Shown: positions 34,724 through 44,000 of the stretch, piece after piece
Layout: each line of letters opens with the position of its first letter
Numbering within the stretch: the first letter of the stretch is position 1
DNA from: an uncultured Desulfobacterales bacterium
GTDB lineage: Bacteria > Desulfobacterota > Desulfobulbia > Desulfobulbales > Desulfocapsaceae
Length of the DNA: 64,000 bases
NCBI GenBank assembly: GCA_937915545.1
Contig: CALGIJ010000041.1
Coordinates: forward strand, 1-64,000
Direction: 5' to 3'
Notes under the pieces: model-generated
Told to the model about the DNA's origin: nothing
What the model saw: the letters and a program-made list of their open reading frames with translations, nothing else
Database searches by the model: none
Made by a program: the position numbers and the translations under genes

Positions 34724-35815
34724 ATGGATCAGACCTTCGTCTACACCCCGCCGGATTTCTCCGACCCCCGCCTGCAACGCAGCCCGGCGGCAAGCCTGGC
34801 CCCGGCCCCGGCCGATGGCATTGCTCCGGCCAACTACCACGCCACCTCCAACCACCCGGAGTATATCAAGGTAGCCTCCGGCGCCTGGCTGCTCGCCCCG
34901 GAGTCGCGCATGGACGCGGTATTCGTCGTTAAAGACGGGGGTATCGAGGTGGTCGAAGCGCGCCGCCTCAAAAAAGGCGACATGGTCGTCGTCGGCCGCA
35001 GCGAAAACGGCGAAGAGGGCATCCTCGTCCACGAGAAAGGCTTCAGCCAGGCGGCCGCCAACGCCGACAAATTCTCCTTCCGCTCGCGCGGCACCCGCGA
35101 GACGCCCTTCTCCTACTCCTACGACGCCCTCTACGAGATCCTCAAGCACGACCGCCGCCATGGCTATATCGTCTGGGTGCTCGGGCCGGCGGTGGCCTTC
35201 GACAAGGACTCGCGCAACGCCATGCAGGGCCTCATCGAGAACGGCTTCTGCCAGGCCCTGATGGCCGGCAACGCCCTCGCCACCCACGACATCGAGGCGG
35301 CCATCTACAACACCGGCCTGGGCCAGAACATCTACACCCAGCAGCTGCAGCCGATGGGCCACTACAACCACCTCGACATCCTCAACGAGGTGCGCAAGGC
35401 TGGGTCGATCAAGCAGGCCATCAGCGAGATGGGCATCGACAACGGCATCATGTACGCCTGCGAGAAGCACGGCATCCCCTATGTCCTCGCCGGCTCGATC
35501 CGCGACGACGGCCCCTTGCCGGAGACGGTGGGCAACGTCTACCAGTCTCAGGACCTCATGCGCGCCCACGCCCGAAAGGCGACGACGGTCATCACCATGG
35601 CGACGCAGCTGCACTCCATCGCCTTCGGCAACATGACCCCCGGCTACAAGGTGCTGGAGGACGGCACGGTGCGCCCGGTGTGCTTCTACGTCGTCGACAT
35701 GTCCGAGTTCAGCGCCGACAAGCTCGCCAACCGCGGCTCGGCCCAGGCCCAGGCCATCCTCACCAACGTCCAGGACTTCATCGTCAACCTCTGGAACCAC
35801 CTCAAGAACGGGTAG
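34724..35815 (+). CDS. Ornithine cyclodeaminase, TIGR00300 (LOR/SDH-type) family
   Basis: The 363-residue protein matches the TIGR00300 family, which includes archaeal ornithine cyclodeaminase and the C-terminal half of cyanobacterial AgrE/ArgZ. Characteristic segments are YIVWVLGPAVAFDKDSR, GFCQALMAGNALATHDIEAA and GNVYQSQDLMRAHARKAT. The expected reaction is L-ornithine to L-proline plus ammonia with bound NAD; it is unrelated to the mu-crystallin-type enzyme. The start at MDQTFVYTPPDF is chosen because GAGG lies 5 bases upstream; ATG 34622 is also in frame. The arginase gene begins 3 bases after the stop, giving a compact arginine-to-proline unit. Confidence 0.87.
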   Translation: MDQTFVYTPPDFSDPRLQRSPAASLAPAPADGIAPANYHATSNHPEYIKVASGAWLLAPESRMDAVFVVKDGGIEVVEARRLKKGDMVVVGRSENGEEGILVHEKGFSQAAANADKFSFRSRGTRETPFSYSYDALYEILKHDRRHGYIVWVLGPAVAFDKDSRNAMQGLIENGFCQALMAGNALATHDIEAAIYNTGLGQNIYTQQLQPMGHYNHLDILNEVRKAGSIKQAISEMGIDNGIMYACEKHGIPYVLAGSIRDDGPLPETVGNVYQSQDLMRAHARKATTVITMATQLHSIAFGNMTPGYKVLEDGTVRPVCFYVVDMSEFSADKLANRGSAQAQAILTNVQDFIVNLWNHLKNG

Positions 35816-35818
35816 GCC

Positions 35819-36709
35819 ATGGGCAGGATCGTACGCATCATCGGCGTGCCGATGGACCTCGGGCAGAGCCATCGCGGTGTCGACATGGGGCCGAGCGCCA
35901 TCCGCTACGCCGATCTCGCCGGCACCCTGCGCGACCTCGGCCATGTCGTCTTCGACGGCGGGGATATCGTCATTCCCGGCCACTACGCTCTGGCCGACAC
36001 CAGCCTCGCGGCGCGGCTGCCCCTCATCCGCCAGGCCTGTGAAGAGGCCTGGCGCCTCGGCCGCGCCGCGGTGGCGGCCGGGGAGACGCCGATCTTCCTC
36101 GGCGGCGACCACAGCGCGGCCATCGGCACCGTCGGTGGCGTCGCCGACGGCCGCGACCTCGGCCTCATCTGGATCGACGCCCACGGCGACTTCAACACCC
36201 CGGAGACCTCACGCAGCCAGAATGTCCACGGCATGGCCCTGGCGGTGCTGCTCGGCCTCGGCGCGCCGCAGCTGGTCAACATCGGCCGGCCCGGCGCCAA
36301 AGTCAAACCCGAGAACGTCGCCCTGATCGGCGTCCGCGACCTCGACCGGGAGGAAAAGGGGCTGCTCAAGGCCTCGGGCTGCTCCGTCTACACCATGCGC
36401 GACGTCGACGAGATCGGCATCGGCAACGTCCTGTCGCGGGTGCTGAAGAGCTTCGCGCACCTGTCCAGCATCCACGTCAGCCTCGACCTCGACGTCATCG
36501 ACCCGCTCAACGCCCCGGGCGTCGGCACCCCCTCCCAGGGCGGCATCACCTATCGCGAGGCCCAGCTGATCATGGAAATCCTCGCCGACAGCGGCAAGCT
36601 CCTCTCCATGGATATCATGGAGATTAACCCCATTCTCGATATCCAGAACCGCACCGCCGAGATGGCGGTGGCCCTGGCCGCCTCGCTGTTCGGCAAAAAG
36701 ATCCTCTGA
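35819..36709 (+). CDS. rocF: Arginase
   Basis: The 296-residue protein hydrolyses L-arginine to L-ornithine and urea. The binuclear Mn ligands are all present: H98 (GGDHS), D120, H122 and D124 (DAHGDFN), D223 and D225 (SLDLDVIDP). The segment PSQGGITYREA and a Glu at MDIMEINP complete the arginase pattern, and SRSQNVHGM fits arginase rather than agmatinase. It is probably translationally coupled to the ornithine cyclodeaminase gene 3 bases upstream. No urease genes are in the window. Confidence 0.92.
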   Translation: MGRIVRIIGVPMDLGQSHRGVDMGPSAIRYADLAGTLRDLGHVVFDGGDIVIPGHYALADTSLAARLPLIRQACEEAWRLGRAAVAAGETPIFLGGDHSAAIGTVGGVADGRDLGLIWIDAHGDFNTPETSRSQNVHGMALAVLLGLGAPQLVNIGRPGAKVKPENVALIGVRDLDREEKGLLKASGCSVYTMRDVDEIGIGNVLSRVLKSFAHLSSIHVSLDLDVIDPLNAPGVGTPSQGGITYREAQLIMEILADSGKLLSMDIMEINPILDIQNRTAEMAVALAASLFGKKIL

Positions 36710-36932
36710 GGTTGCAAGGGACAAGACCTGCCCTGCCCTCCAGAATCCGCCAACCGCTCCATCCGTCGGCTTTTTTTCCCTCCCTGGCCGTCCCTTCGCT
36801 CTCCTCTGTTGCGAGAAATTTTCCTGCGTATTACATATCAGCACAGTTTATCGCTGCTGGCCGTCGCCTGTCCCATGGCTGGCAAGTCCCGTTAGGGGCG
36901 ATGTTGTGAAACCTTTTCCGTGGAGGAGAAAA

Positions 36933-38006
36933 ATGAAACACCTTGGGAAGATCGTCAGCGTATTGGCCGGCTGCATGTTGCTCGCCTCTCCGGCCCTGGC
37001 CGCCGAGAAGGTGCGCTGGAAATGTGCCATGACCTGGGCCAGCACCCTTACCCCGCTTGCCTCGCCCGCTCCGAAACTCGCCAAGCTCGTCAGCGAGATG
37101 ACCGGCGGCAACTTCGAGATCAAGGTCGATGGCGCCGAGAAGCACAAGGCGCCGCTGGAAATCCTCGACATGGTCAAAGGCGGCCAGTTCGAGATGGGCC
37201 ATTCCGCCTCCTATTACTGGAAAGGCAAGGACATCACCACCGTCTTCTTCACCTCGGTTCCTTTTGGTATGACCGCCGACGAGCAGAACGCCTGGCTGTG
37301 GTATGGCGACGGCCAGAAGCTGCAGGAGAAAGTCTACAGCAAATTCGGTGTCTATTCCTTCCCCGGCGGCAATACCGGCGTGCAGATGGGCGGCTGGTTC
37401 CGCAAAGAGATCAAGACCCTCGACGACCTCAAGGGCCTGAAAATGCGCATTCCCGGCCTCGCCGGCGAGGTCTTTGCCAAGCTCGGCGTCAGCGTTATCA
37501 ACATCCCCTCCGGCGAACTTTATACCTCGCTGGAACGCGGCACCGTCGACGCCCTGGAGTGGGTCGGCCCGGGCATGGACATCAAGATGGGCTTCCATAA
37601 GATCGCCCCCTTCTACTATGCCGGCTGGCATGAACCTGCTTCCGACATGCAGTTCCTGATCAACAAGGCGGAGTTCGATAAACTGTCCCCGGAATACAAA
37701 GCAGTGTTGAAGACGGCGATGCAGGCGGTCGCCGCCGATATGTACAGCGAAAACTATCACGAAAGCTCGCTGGCCTGGGAACAGATGCTGAAAGAGTTCC
37801 CAAATATCAAGGTGGCCATTTTCCCCGAAGATGTACTCAAGGCGATGAAAAAGGCCAACGATGAGGTGATGCAGGCCTATGCCGCACAGAATCCCGAGTT
37901 TAAGGAAGTATACGAATCGCAGCAGGCATATATGAAGAAGGCCAGAGTGTGGAGCCGCATCTCCACCCAGTACTACCTCGAGACCACGCAAATGGTTGAG
38001 AAGTAA
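36933..38006 (+). CDS. dctP: TRAP transporter solute-binding protein (DctP family)
   Basis: The 357-residue periplasmic protein has a signal peptide (HLGKIVSVLAGCMLLASPALA) and the DctP fold, with EILDMVKGGQFEMGHSASYY, LKGLKMRIPGLAGEV, GELYTSLERGTVDALEWVGP and WHEPASDMQFLINK. The last two segments resemble the TakP/mannitol-type group that binds alpha-keto or other monocarboxylates, so a monocarboxylate is more likely than C4-dicarboxylate. GGAGGAG stands before the ATG at 36933. It is the first gene of dctPQM, with a strong hairpin between dctP and dctQ. Confidence 0.92.
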   Translation: MKHLGKIVSVLAGCMLLASPALAAEKVRWKCAMTWASTLTPLASPAPKLAKLVSEMTGGNFEIKVDGAEKHKAPLEILDMVKGGQFEMGHSASYYWKGKDITTVFFTSVPFGMTADEQNAWLWYGDGQKLQEKVYSKFGVYSFPGGNTGVQMGGWFRKEIKTLDDLKGLKMRIPGLAGEVFAKLGVSVINIPSGELYTSLERGTVDALEWVGPGMDIKMGFHKIAPFYYAGWHEPASDMQFLINKAEFDKLSPEYKAVLKTAMQAVAADMYSENYHESSLAWEQMLKEFPNIKVAIFPEDVLKAMKKANDEVMQAYAAQNPEFKEVYESQQAYMKKARVWSRISTQYYLETTQMVEK

Positions 38007-38040
38007 ACGGCCCACAACCTTGCCTGAACATGGTTCCCCT

Positions 38041-38075
38041 CTCGTCCCCCCCCCTGTCAGAGGGGGGTGGACGAG
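38041..38075 (+). repeat. Strong mRNA hairpin between dctP and dctQ
   Basis: CTCGTCC plus CCCCCC (38041-38053) pairs with GGGGGG-T-GGACGAG (38062-38075), giving a 13-bp stem with one bulge and an 8-base loop. No T run follows. It lies 34 bases after the dctP stop and 68 before dctQ, a position typical of 3'-stabilising or partial-termination structures. Confidence 0.8.
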
Positions 38076-38143
38076 CTTCTGCGCTATACAGGAGGCCGCT
38101 TGCCACCCGCCACCGCCCCGCATCCGCCCGCCGGAGTCTACCC

Positions 38144-38689
38144 ATGCTGCTGACCATCGAACGTTTTTACCGTCGCTTGAATATCTACCTGGGCAAATTC
38201 CTCGCCCTGGTCTTCCTGCTCATGACCCTCAACGTCTTCTACGACGTGGTCTCGCGCTACGCCTTCCACAAGAATTCCGTGGCCATGCAGGAGTTGGAGT
38301 GGCACCTCTTCTCCATCGGCATCCTCCTCGGAGTCTCCCTGTCGTTAATCGACGAAGCCCATGTCCGGGTCGATTTCCTCTACGACCGCTACTCGGTGCG
38401 GGCCAAGGCATGGATCAATATCATCGGCACCATTTTCTTTCTTCTCCCCCTGGCCCTGCTGGTGCTCTTTGGCTCTCTCGATTTCGTCGTCAGTTCCTAT
38501 AACATCGGCGAAATCTCCGAAAACCCCGGTGGCCTCCCCTACCGCTACCTGATCAAAGGCATGATTCCGGTGAGCTTCGGCATCCTCATCTTTACCTCCA
38601 TAGGCTATGTGGTGCAGAACATCAATCTCCTGCGCGGCCAGGGAAAACCGACGCCTCAGGTTCGCCTCGGCATGGAGGAAAGCAAATGA
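38144..38689 (+). CDS. dctQ: TRAP transporter small permease (DctQ)
   Basis: The 181-residue protein has four membrane helices with the DctQ pattern: FLALVFLLMTLNVFYDVVSRYAF, MQELEWHLFSIGILLGVSLSL, the motif EAHVRVDFLYDR, and a final helix FGILIFTSIGYVVQNI. It pairs with DctM in the inner membrane. GGAG lies 7 bases before the ATG. The stop overlaps the dctM start as ATGA, so translation is coupled. Confidence 0.92.
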   Translation: MLLTIERFYRRLNIYLGKFLALVFLLMTLNVFYDVVSRYAFHKNSVAMQELEWHLFSIGILLGVSLSLIDEAHVRVDFLYDRYSVRAKAWINIIGTIFFLLPLALLVLFGSLDFVVSSYNIGEISENPGGLPYRYLIKGMIPVSFGILIFTSIGYVVQNINLLRGQGKPTPQVRLGMEESK

Positions 38690-40020
38690 TCGGCCTGATA
38701 ATGTTCTGCGCGGCGCTGCTGCTGCTCGCCGTCGGCTACCCGGTGGGCTTCACCTTCGGTTCGGTGTCGATCTTCTTCGGGATCATGGCGGCGATGGTCG
38801 AGGTTGCCCCGGATATCACCTTCTTCGCGGTCTCCAAAGAATTTCTGCAGATGTTCTCGATGATGCCCTTTCGGGTCTATTCGATCATGAACAACACCAT
38901 CCTCATGGCGATACCGCTGTTCATCCTCATGGGGATCATCCTCCAGAAGTCGCAACTGGCCGAAAAATTGCTCGAAGCCATGGGCACCATGTTCGGCAAG
39001 GTCCGCGGCGGCATCGCCGTCTCCACCATTCTCGTCGGCACCATGCTCGCCGCTTCCACCGGAGTGGTTGGCGCCTCGGTGGTGGCCATGGGCGTCATCT
39101 CCCTGCCGGTAATGCTCAAGTATGGCTATTCCAAGTCCCTGGTGGCCGGCACCATCTGCGCCGCCGGTACCCTTGGCCAGATCATTCCCCCCTCGGTGGT
39201 GCTGATTGTCCTTGGCGATATCTTCCAACTGCCGGTGGGCGACCTCTTCCAATCCGCCTTCGGCCCCGGACTGGTATTGGTCGGCCTCTATATCGTCTTC
39301 ATCCTCATCTACTCGTTCATAAAAAAAGACGTCGCCCCGGCCATGCCGGCCATGGAAGGCACGGCAGCTGGTAACCTCGGCCGGGCCCTGGTCGCGGTTC
39401 TCCCGCCGCTGATCCTCATCTTTCTCGTCCTCGGCTCAATCTTCATGGGCATCGCCACACCCACCGAATCGGCGGCGGTGGGCAGCATCGGCGCCATGAT
39501 TCTCGCCGCCATGTACCGCAAACTCAGTTGGAAAGTGGTCGAGGAGGCCGCCCTGGAAACGGTGAAGATCACCGCCATGGTCTTTGCCATCCTCATCGGC
39601 GCCACCGCCTTCTCCATGGTCTTTCTCTACAGCGGTGCCGATACCATCCTCGAGGAGGCCCTGGTCAACCTGCCCGGCCAGAAGTATACTTTCCTCTTCC
39701 TGGTCATGCTGGTCATCTTCCTGCTCGGCTTCTTCATCGACTTCTTCGAGATCTGCTACATCGTCGTGCCGGTGCTGCTGCCGATTTCCCAGGTGATCGG
39801 CATCGAGCCCCTGTTCTTCGCCATCCTCATCGCCCTCAACCTGCAGACCTCCTTCCTCACCCCGCCCTTCGGCTTCTCCCTATTCTACCTCAAGGGGGTG
39901 ACGCCACCGGAGATGACCACGCTCGATATCTATCGCGGGGTGATACCGTTCATCATTCTCCAGGTGTTGGTGCTGCTGACCGTCGTCCTCTACCCGGAAT
40001 TCTACGGTCTGGTCAAATAA
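38686..40020 (+). CDS. dctM: TRAP transporter large permease (DctM)
   Basis: The 444-residue protein has about twelve membrane helices and the DctM signatures PVGFTFGSVS, STGVVGASVVAMGVISLPVMLKYGYSKSL, AAGTLGQIIPPSVVLI and the C-terminal TSFLTPPFGFSLFYLKG. It is the ion-coupled transport channel of the TRAP system. The start overlaps the dctQ stop by 4 bases. A 27-bp inverted repeat follows, then the convergent GntR regulator. Confidence 0.94.
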   Translation: MIGLIMFCAALLLLAVGYPVGFTFGSVSIFFGIMAAMVEVAPDITFFAVSKEFLQMFSMMPFRVYSIMNNTILMAIPLFILMGIILQKSQLAEKLLEAMGTMFGKVRGGIAVSTILVGTMLAASTGVVGASVVAMGVISLPVMLKYGYSKSLVAGTICAAGTLGQIIPPSVVLIVLGDIFQLPVGDLFQSAFGPGLVLVGLYIVFILIYSFIKKDVAPAMPAMEGTAAGNLGRALVAVLPPLILIFLVLGSIFMGIATPTESAAVGSIGAMILAAMYRKLSWKVVEEAALETVKITAMVFAILIGATAFSMVFLYSGADTILEEALVNLPGQKYTFLFLVMLVIFLLGFFIDFFEICYIVVPVLLPISQVIGIEPLFFAILIALNLQTSFLTPPFGFSLFYLKGVTPPEMTTLDIYRGVIPFIILQVLVLLTVVLYPEFYGLVK

Positions 40021-40035
40021 GTAGCCCCGCTCGCC

Positions 40036-40095
40036 ACCAACGACAACGGCCCGCGCCGCCCCTGCTTGGGGGCGGCGCGGGCCGTTGTCGTTGGT
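40036..40095. repeat. Perfect 27-bp inverted repeat between dctM and the gntR-type gene
   Basis: Arms at 40036-40062 and 40069-40095 are exact reverse complements around the loop TGCTTG. No T run follows on either strand. It lies between convergent genes and most likely terminates transcription from both sides, although the stem is much longer than needed. Confidence 0.85.
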
Positions 40096-40117
40096 CCTCC
40101 GGGCGGACGGTGGCCGC

Positions 40118-40819
40118 TCAGCGGCTGCGAAAATACTCCTGGACGTAGCGGATATGCTTCTGCATGGCCTCGAAGGCCGCCTGCGGGCTACGACTCTCGA
40201 TGGCGGCGAAAATGTCGCGGTGATGTTTGAGCACCTCTTCCAGGGCCTCGCGGTTCATATACATATGGCTGAGGTTCTTCTTGATGCCGACGAAGAGGAA
40301 GTCGTAAAAATTGCGCATCAGGTGGATGAGCACCGGATTCTTGGTGGCGAAGGTCACCGCCATGTGGAAGGCAGTGTCGGAGATGGTGCCGATGCGGTCG
40401 CAGTCGGCGAGTTCCTGGGCCATTTCCTCGAGACTGTTGCTGATTGCCCGCAGATCAGCCTCGGTGGCCCGCTGCGCCGCCAGCATGGCGGCGTTGGCCT
40501 CGAGCCCGAGGCGTACCTCGAGCAGGTCGTCGGGGGTGGCCTCGTCGGTGGCCATGGCCGCCGTCAGCGGGTTGCCCTGCCGCGATTCCGGGGAGCTGAC
40601 GAAGGTACCCTGGCCCTGGCGATGCTCGAGCAGACCGAGGGTCACCAGCTTGTTGATAGCATTGCGCACCGAGGTGCGGCTCACCGCCATGGACACCGCC
40701 AGTTCCCGCTCCGGCAGAATCTGCTGACCCGGCTTGAACTCCCCTTTGTAGATGAGTTCACGGATCTGTTCGAAGACCTGATCGGAGATGCGCTTCGGCT
40801 TGATTGGTTTCAGCTTCAT
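40118..40819 (-). CDS. GntR-family transcriptional regulator (FadR subfamily)
   Basis: The 233-residue protein has an N-terminal winged HTH (DQVFEQIRELIYKGEFKPGQQILPERELAVSMAVSRTSVRNAI, then GLLEHRQGQGTFV) and an all-helical FCD ligand domain with metal-type residues D (EVRLGLEANAA region), H (AFHMAV) and H (HHRDIF). FCD regulators respond to small carboxylates. Convergent placement beside dctPQM suggests, without proof, that it controls the TRAP genes. ATG 40819 is chosen by alignment to the HTH; no good Shine-Dalgarno is seen. Confidence 0.9.
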   Translation of the reverse strand: MKLKPIKPKRISDQVFEQIRELIYKGEFKPGQQILPERELAVSMAVSRTSVRNAINKLVTLGLLEHRQGQGTFVSSPESRQGNPLTAAMATDEATPDDLLEVRLGLEANAAMLAAQRATEADLRAISNSLEEMAQELADCDRIGTISDTAFHMAVTFATKNPVLIHLMRNFYDFLFVGIKKNLSHMYMNREALEEVLKHHRDIFAAIESRSPQAAFEAMQKHIRYVQEYFRSR

Positions 40820-41201
40820 CAAAAGTGTTCGCTCATGGAGTGTTGAGGTGGGGTGCGGCACGGCCCGCAACTGATTTTCCGACGCGGGCAGGGTGCTGCG
40901 CTGCCCCCACAGGTTATAGAAAAAACCAGAAGAATGCAATCGACTTTTCCCCAAATACCATATTTCTTCTTTCTACGACAACGGGTTACATCTTTGTCAT
41001 GTGCAGCCGAGCTGACGGTCGGTCGGTTTTTGACGACACCAGCGGCGGCGGCAATGGCCGCCACCGCTCGTTTGTCCTTTGCAATTTTCGGGGAAGTTAT
41101 CTATCATGCGAGGTCGCTCAGCCATGCCGCGACCGCAAGCCGCCCGGCCTTCCGCCAAGGACAGCACCGGGCCGACGACTCGCCCTTTCCCCCAGACATC
41201 C
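40820..41201. other. Divergent intergenic region of gntR-type gene and cimA
   Basis: It holds the promoter proposed for cimA (41079-41107). For the leftward regulator a TATAAC element at 40918-40913 has only a poorly spaced TTGCAT upstream. No operator palindrome or RNA gene is clear. Confidence 0.45.
41079..41107 (+). promoter_or_regulatory. Candidate sigma-70 promoter of cimA
   Basis: TTGCAA (41079-41084), 17 bases, TATCAT (41102-41107). Transcription would start near 41114, leaving a leader of about 88 bases before ATG 41202, or almost none before the alternative ATG 41124. Confidence 0.5.
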
Positions 41202-42809
41202 ATGACTCACTACGTCGAACTCTATGATACCACCCTCCGCGACGGCACCCAGGCGGAGAACTTCAACCTCTCGGTCGACGACAAGATCCGTATCTCCCGG
41301 GCCCTCGACGAACTGGGCATCGACTTCATCGAGGGGGGCTGGCCGGGCTCCAACCCGGTGTCTGTGGAATATTTCCAGCGCATGCAGACGACGCCGCTCA
41401 GCCACGCCAAACCGGCCGCCTTCGGCGCCACGCGCCACTTCAAGAACCCGCCGCAAGAGGATGCCAACGTGCAGGCCCTGCTCAAAGCGGGAACGCCGGC
41501 GGTGACCATCTTCGGCAAGAGCTGGGACATTCATGTCGTCGACGCCCTGCATATCCGCCTTGAGGACAACCTGGAGATCATCGAGGACACCCTCGCCTAC
41601 CTCCGTCCCCGCGTCGATTTCCTTTTCTACGACGCCGAGCACTTCTTCGACGGCTTCAAGAACAACGAAGACTACGCCCTCAGCACCCTGGAGAGCGCGG
41701 TGCGTGGCGGGGCGCAGACCATCGTCCTCTGCGACACCAACGGCGGCACCCTGCCCCACGAGATCCCGCCGATCATCGCCCGGGTGCGAGAACACCTGGC
41801 GGGGACCGGCAAGAATGTCGAACTCGGCATCCATGCCCACAACGACTCGGAGACCGCCGTCGCCAACTCGCTCATCGCCGTCGCCGAGGCCAGGGTGCGC
41901 CAGGTGCAGGGTACCATCAACGGCTTCGGCGAACGCTGCGGCAACGCCAACCTGACGTCGATCATCCCCGCCCTGGTCTTCAAGATGGGGGTGGAGTGCG
42001 AGGTACGCAAGAACATCGACCGGCTCTTCACCACCTCGCGCCTGGTCAACGAGCTGGCCAACCTGCCCCAGAACCGCTACCAGCCCTATGTCGGCGAATC
42101 GGCCTTCGCCCATAAGGGGGGCATCCATGTCAGCGCCGTCAAGCACAACCCGCTGACCTACGAGCACATCGCCCCGGACAAGGTCGGCAACATCCGCCGC
42201 ATCCTCATCTCCGACCAGAGCGGCCGCGCCAACATCCTCCACAAGGCTCGGCAGTGGGGGCTGCCGCTGACCCCCAACGACCCGGTGCTGGCAACCATCG
42301 TCAGCGAGCTCAAGGAACTCGAAAACCAGGGCTACCAGTACGAGGGGGCCGAGGCCAGCTTCGAGCTGCTCATGCGCCGCGCCATGGGCATGACCCGCAA
42401 CTACTTCAAGTTCGAGAGTTTTCGGGTGATGAACGACAAGTACCGCATGGACCAGCCGCCCCTCACCGAGGCCACCATCCGCATGTTCGTCAGCGGCCGC
42501 GAGGTGCATACCGCGGCCATGGGCGACGGCCCGGTCAACGCCCTCGACTGTGCCATCCGCAAGGCCCTGACCCGCTTCTACCCGAGCCTTGAAGAGATGG
42601 AGCTGACCGACTACAAGGTCCGCGTGCTCTCCGGCGAGCACGGCACCGAGGCGCGGGTGCGCGTCCTGGTGGAGAGCCGCGACAGCCAAAACACCTGGGG
42701 CACGGTGGGGGTGTCGGTAAACATCATCGAGGCCAGCTGGCAGGCGCTGGTGGACAGCATCAACTATAAGCTGATGCAGGAAGATCTGCGACGTTCCAAG
42801 ATGGCGTAA
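41202..42809 (+). CDS. cimA: (R)-citramalate synthase
   Basis: The 535-residue enzyme condenses pyruvate and acetyl-CoA to citramalate, the first step of the threonine-independent route to isoleucine. The DRE-TIM barrel motifs are YDTTLRDGTQAE (metal and catalytic site), HAHNDSETAVAN (metal His) and GFGERCGNANL. The C-terminal LeuA-type regulatory domain includes YKVRVLSGEHGTEARVRVLVE. The length and the TQAE form identify CimA rather than isopropylmalate synthase. ATG 41202 matches the family N-terminus but lacks a ribosome site; ATG 41124 is an alternative. The malate dehydrogenase gene follows 190 bases downstream. Confidence 0.92.
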   Translation: MTHYVELYDTTLRDGTQAENFNLSVDDKIRISRALDELGIDFIEGGWPGSNPVSVEYFQRMQTTPLSHAKPAAFGATRHFKNPPQEDANVQALLKAGTPAVTIFGKSWDIHVVDALHIRLEDNLEIIEDTLAYLRPRVDFLFYDAEHFFDGFKNNEDYALSTLESAVRGGAQTIVLCDTNGGTLPHEIPPIIARVREHLAGTGKNVELGIHAHNDSETAVANSLIAVAEARVRQVQGTINGFGERCGNANLTSIIPALVFKMGVECEVRKNIDRLFTTSRLVNELANLPQNRYQPYVGESAFAHKGGIHVSAVKHNPLTYEHIAPDKVGNIRRILISDQSGRANILHKARQWGLPLTPNDPVLATIVSELKELENQGYQYEGAEASFELLMRRAMGMTRNYFKFESFRVMNDKYRMDQPPLTEATIRMFVSGREVHTAAMGDGPVNALDCAIRKALTRFYPSLEEMELTDYKVRVLSGEHGTEARVRVLVESRDSQNTWGTVGVSVNIIEASWQALVDSINYKLMQEDLRRSKMA

Positions 42810-42999
42810 CCGCCCGCCACGCCGCCCCGGGATATCGCCACTCACCCGGGCCCCGGCAGCGTTGTTGAGAGGAAACGAGGCTCCCCGGCGCACCACCTCC
42901 CCCTTTCGGGACAAAGTTCCCGGCCATGGAGGCTGGCCGTCCGTTCGGCCGGTGCCAGGCACCGCCTCGGATCAAGAAACCCTTCCCAAGGAGGATGCA

Positions 43000-43977
43000 A
43001 TGAAAACCCCTGTACGTGTTGCCATTACCGGCGCCGCCGGTCAGATCAGCTATTCCCTTATCTTCCGGGTCGCCGCCGGCGACATGCTCGGCCCCGACCA
43101 GCCGGTCATCCTGCAGCTGCTGGAGATCCCCCCGGCAATGAAGGCCCTGGAAGGGGTGCTGATGGAACTCAATGACTGCGCCTTCCCGCTGGTCGCCGGC
43201 GTCGTCACCACCGACGACCCCAACGTCGCCTTCAAGGACGCCGACTATGCCCTGCTGGTCGGCTCGCGCCCGCGCGGTCCCGGCATGGAGCGCTCCGACC
43301 TGCTCAAGGCCAATGGCGCCATCTTCACCGTCCAGGGCAAGGCCCTCAACGACCACGCCAGCCGTAACGTCAAGGTGCTGGTGGTCGGCAACCCGGCCAA
43401 CACCAACGCCCTGATCTGCATGAAGAACGCCCCGGACCTCAATCCGCGCAACTTCACCTCGATGATGCGGCTCGACCACAACCGCTCCATGTCGCAGATC
43501 GCCACCAAGACCGGGAGCCACCCGACCAAGGTCGAAAAGGTGGTGGTGTGGGGCAACCACAGCTCCACCCAGTTCCCCGACATCAGCTACGCCACCGTCG
43601 ATGGCGCCGCCGTCAAGGATAAGGTCGACAACGACTGGTACGAGCAATACTTCATCCCCACCGTGCAGCAGCGCGGCGCGGCGATCATCAAGGCGCGCGG
43701 CTCCTCCTCCGCCGCTTCGGCCGCCTCCGCCGCCATCGACCATATGCGCGACTGGGCCATGGGCTCGGGCGGCCGCTGGGTCTCCATGGGCGTGTGCAGC
43801 GACGGCAACAGCTACGGCGTCAGCAGTGGCCTCATGTTCGCCTTTCCCATCGTCTGCGAAAACGGCGAGTGGAAAGAGGTCAGCGGCCTGCCGGTCAGCG
43901 AATTCGCCCGCAAGATGATCAAGGCCACCGAGGCTGAGTTGCTCAGCGAAAAAGAAGCCATCGCCGACCTCCTCTAA
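43000..43977 (+). CDS. mdh: Malate dehydrogenase
   Basis: The 325-residue NAD-dependent enzyme interconverts malate and oxaloacetate. It belongs to the cytosolic/type 2 MDH group: Rossmann motif VAITGAAGQISYSL, substrate loop SRPRGPGMERSDLL, NPANTNALIC, LDHNRSMSQIA and the catalytic His in WGNHSSTQFPD. AAGGAGG stands 5 bases before the ATG, and a strong terminator follows the stop, so it may be monocistronic or the end of a cimA-mdh unit. Confidence 0.96.
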   Translation: MKTPVRVAITGAAGQISYSLIFRVAAGDMLGPDQPVILQLLEIPPAMKALEGVLMELNDCAFPLVAGVVTTDDPNVAFKDADYALLVGSRPRGPGMERSDLLKANGAIFTVQGKALNDHASRNVKVLVVGNPANTNALICMKNAPDLNPRNFTSMMRLDHNRSMSQIATKTGSHPTKVEKVVVWGNHSSTQFPDISYATVDGAAVKDKVDNDWYEQYFIPTVQQRGAAIIKARGSSSAASAASAAIDHMRDWAMGSGGRWVSMGVCSDGNSYGVSSGLMFAFPIVCENGEWKEVSGLPVSEFARKMIKATEAELLSEKEAIADLL

Positions 43978-44000
43978 GCAAGGCCTGGCAGTTGATCTCG

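Noticed and set aside
34646..36184. Minus-strand frame of 512 codons
   Set aside because: It is antisense to the ornithine cyclodeaminase and arginase genes, whose catalytic motifs are unmistakable.
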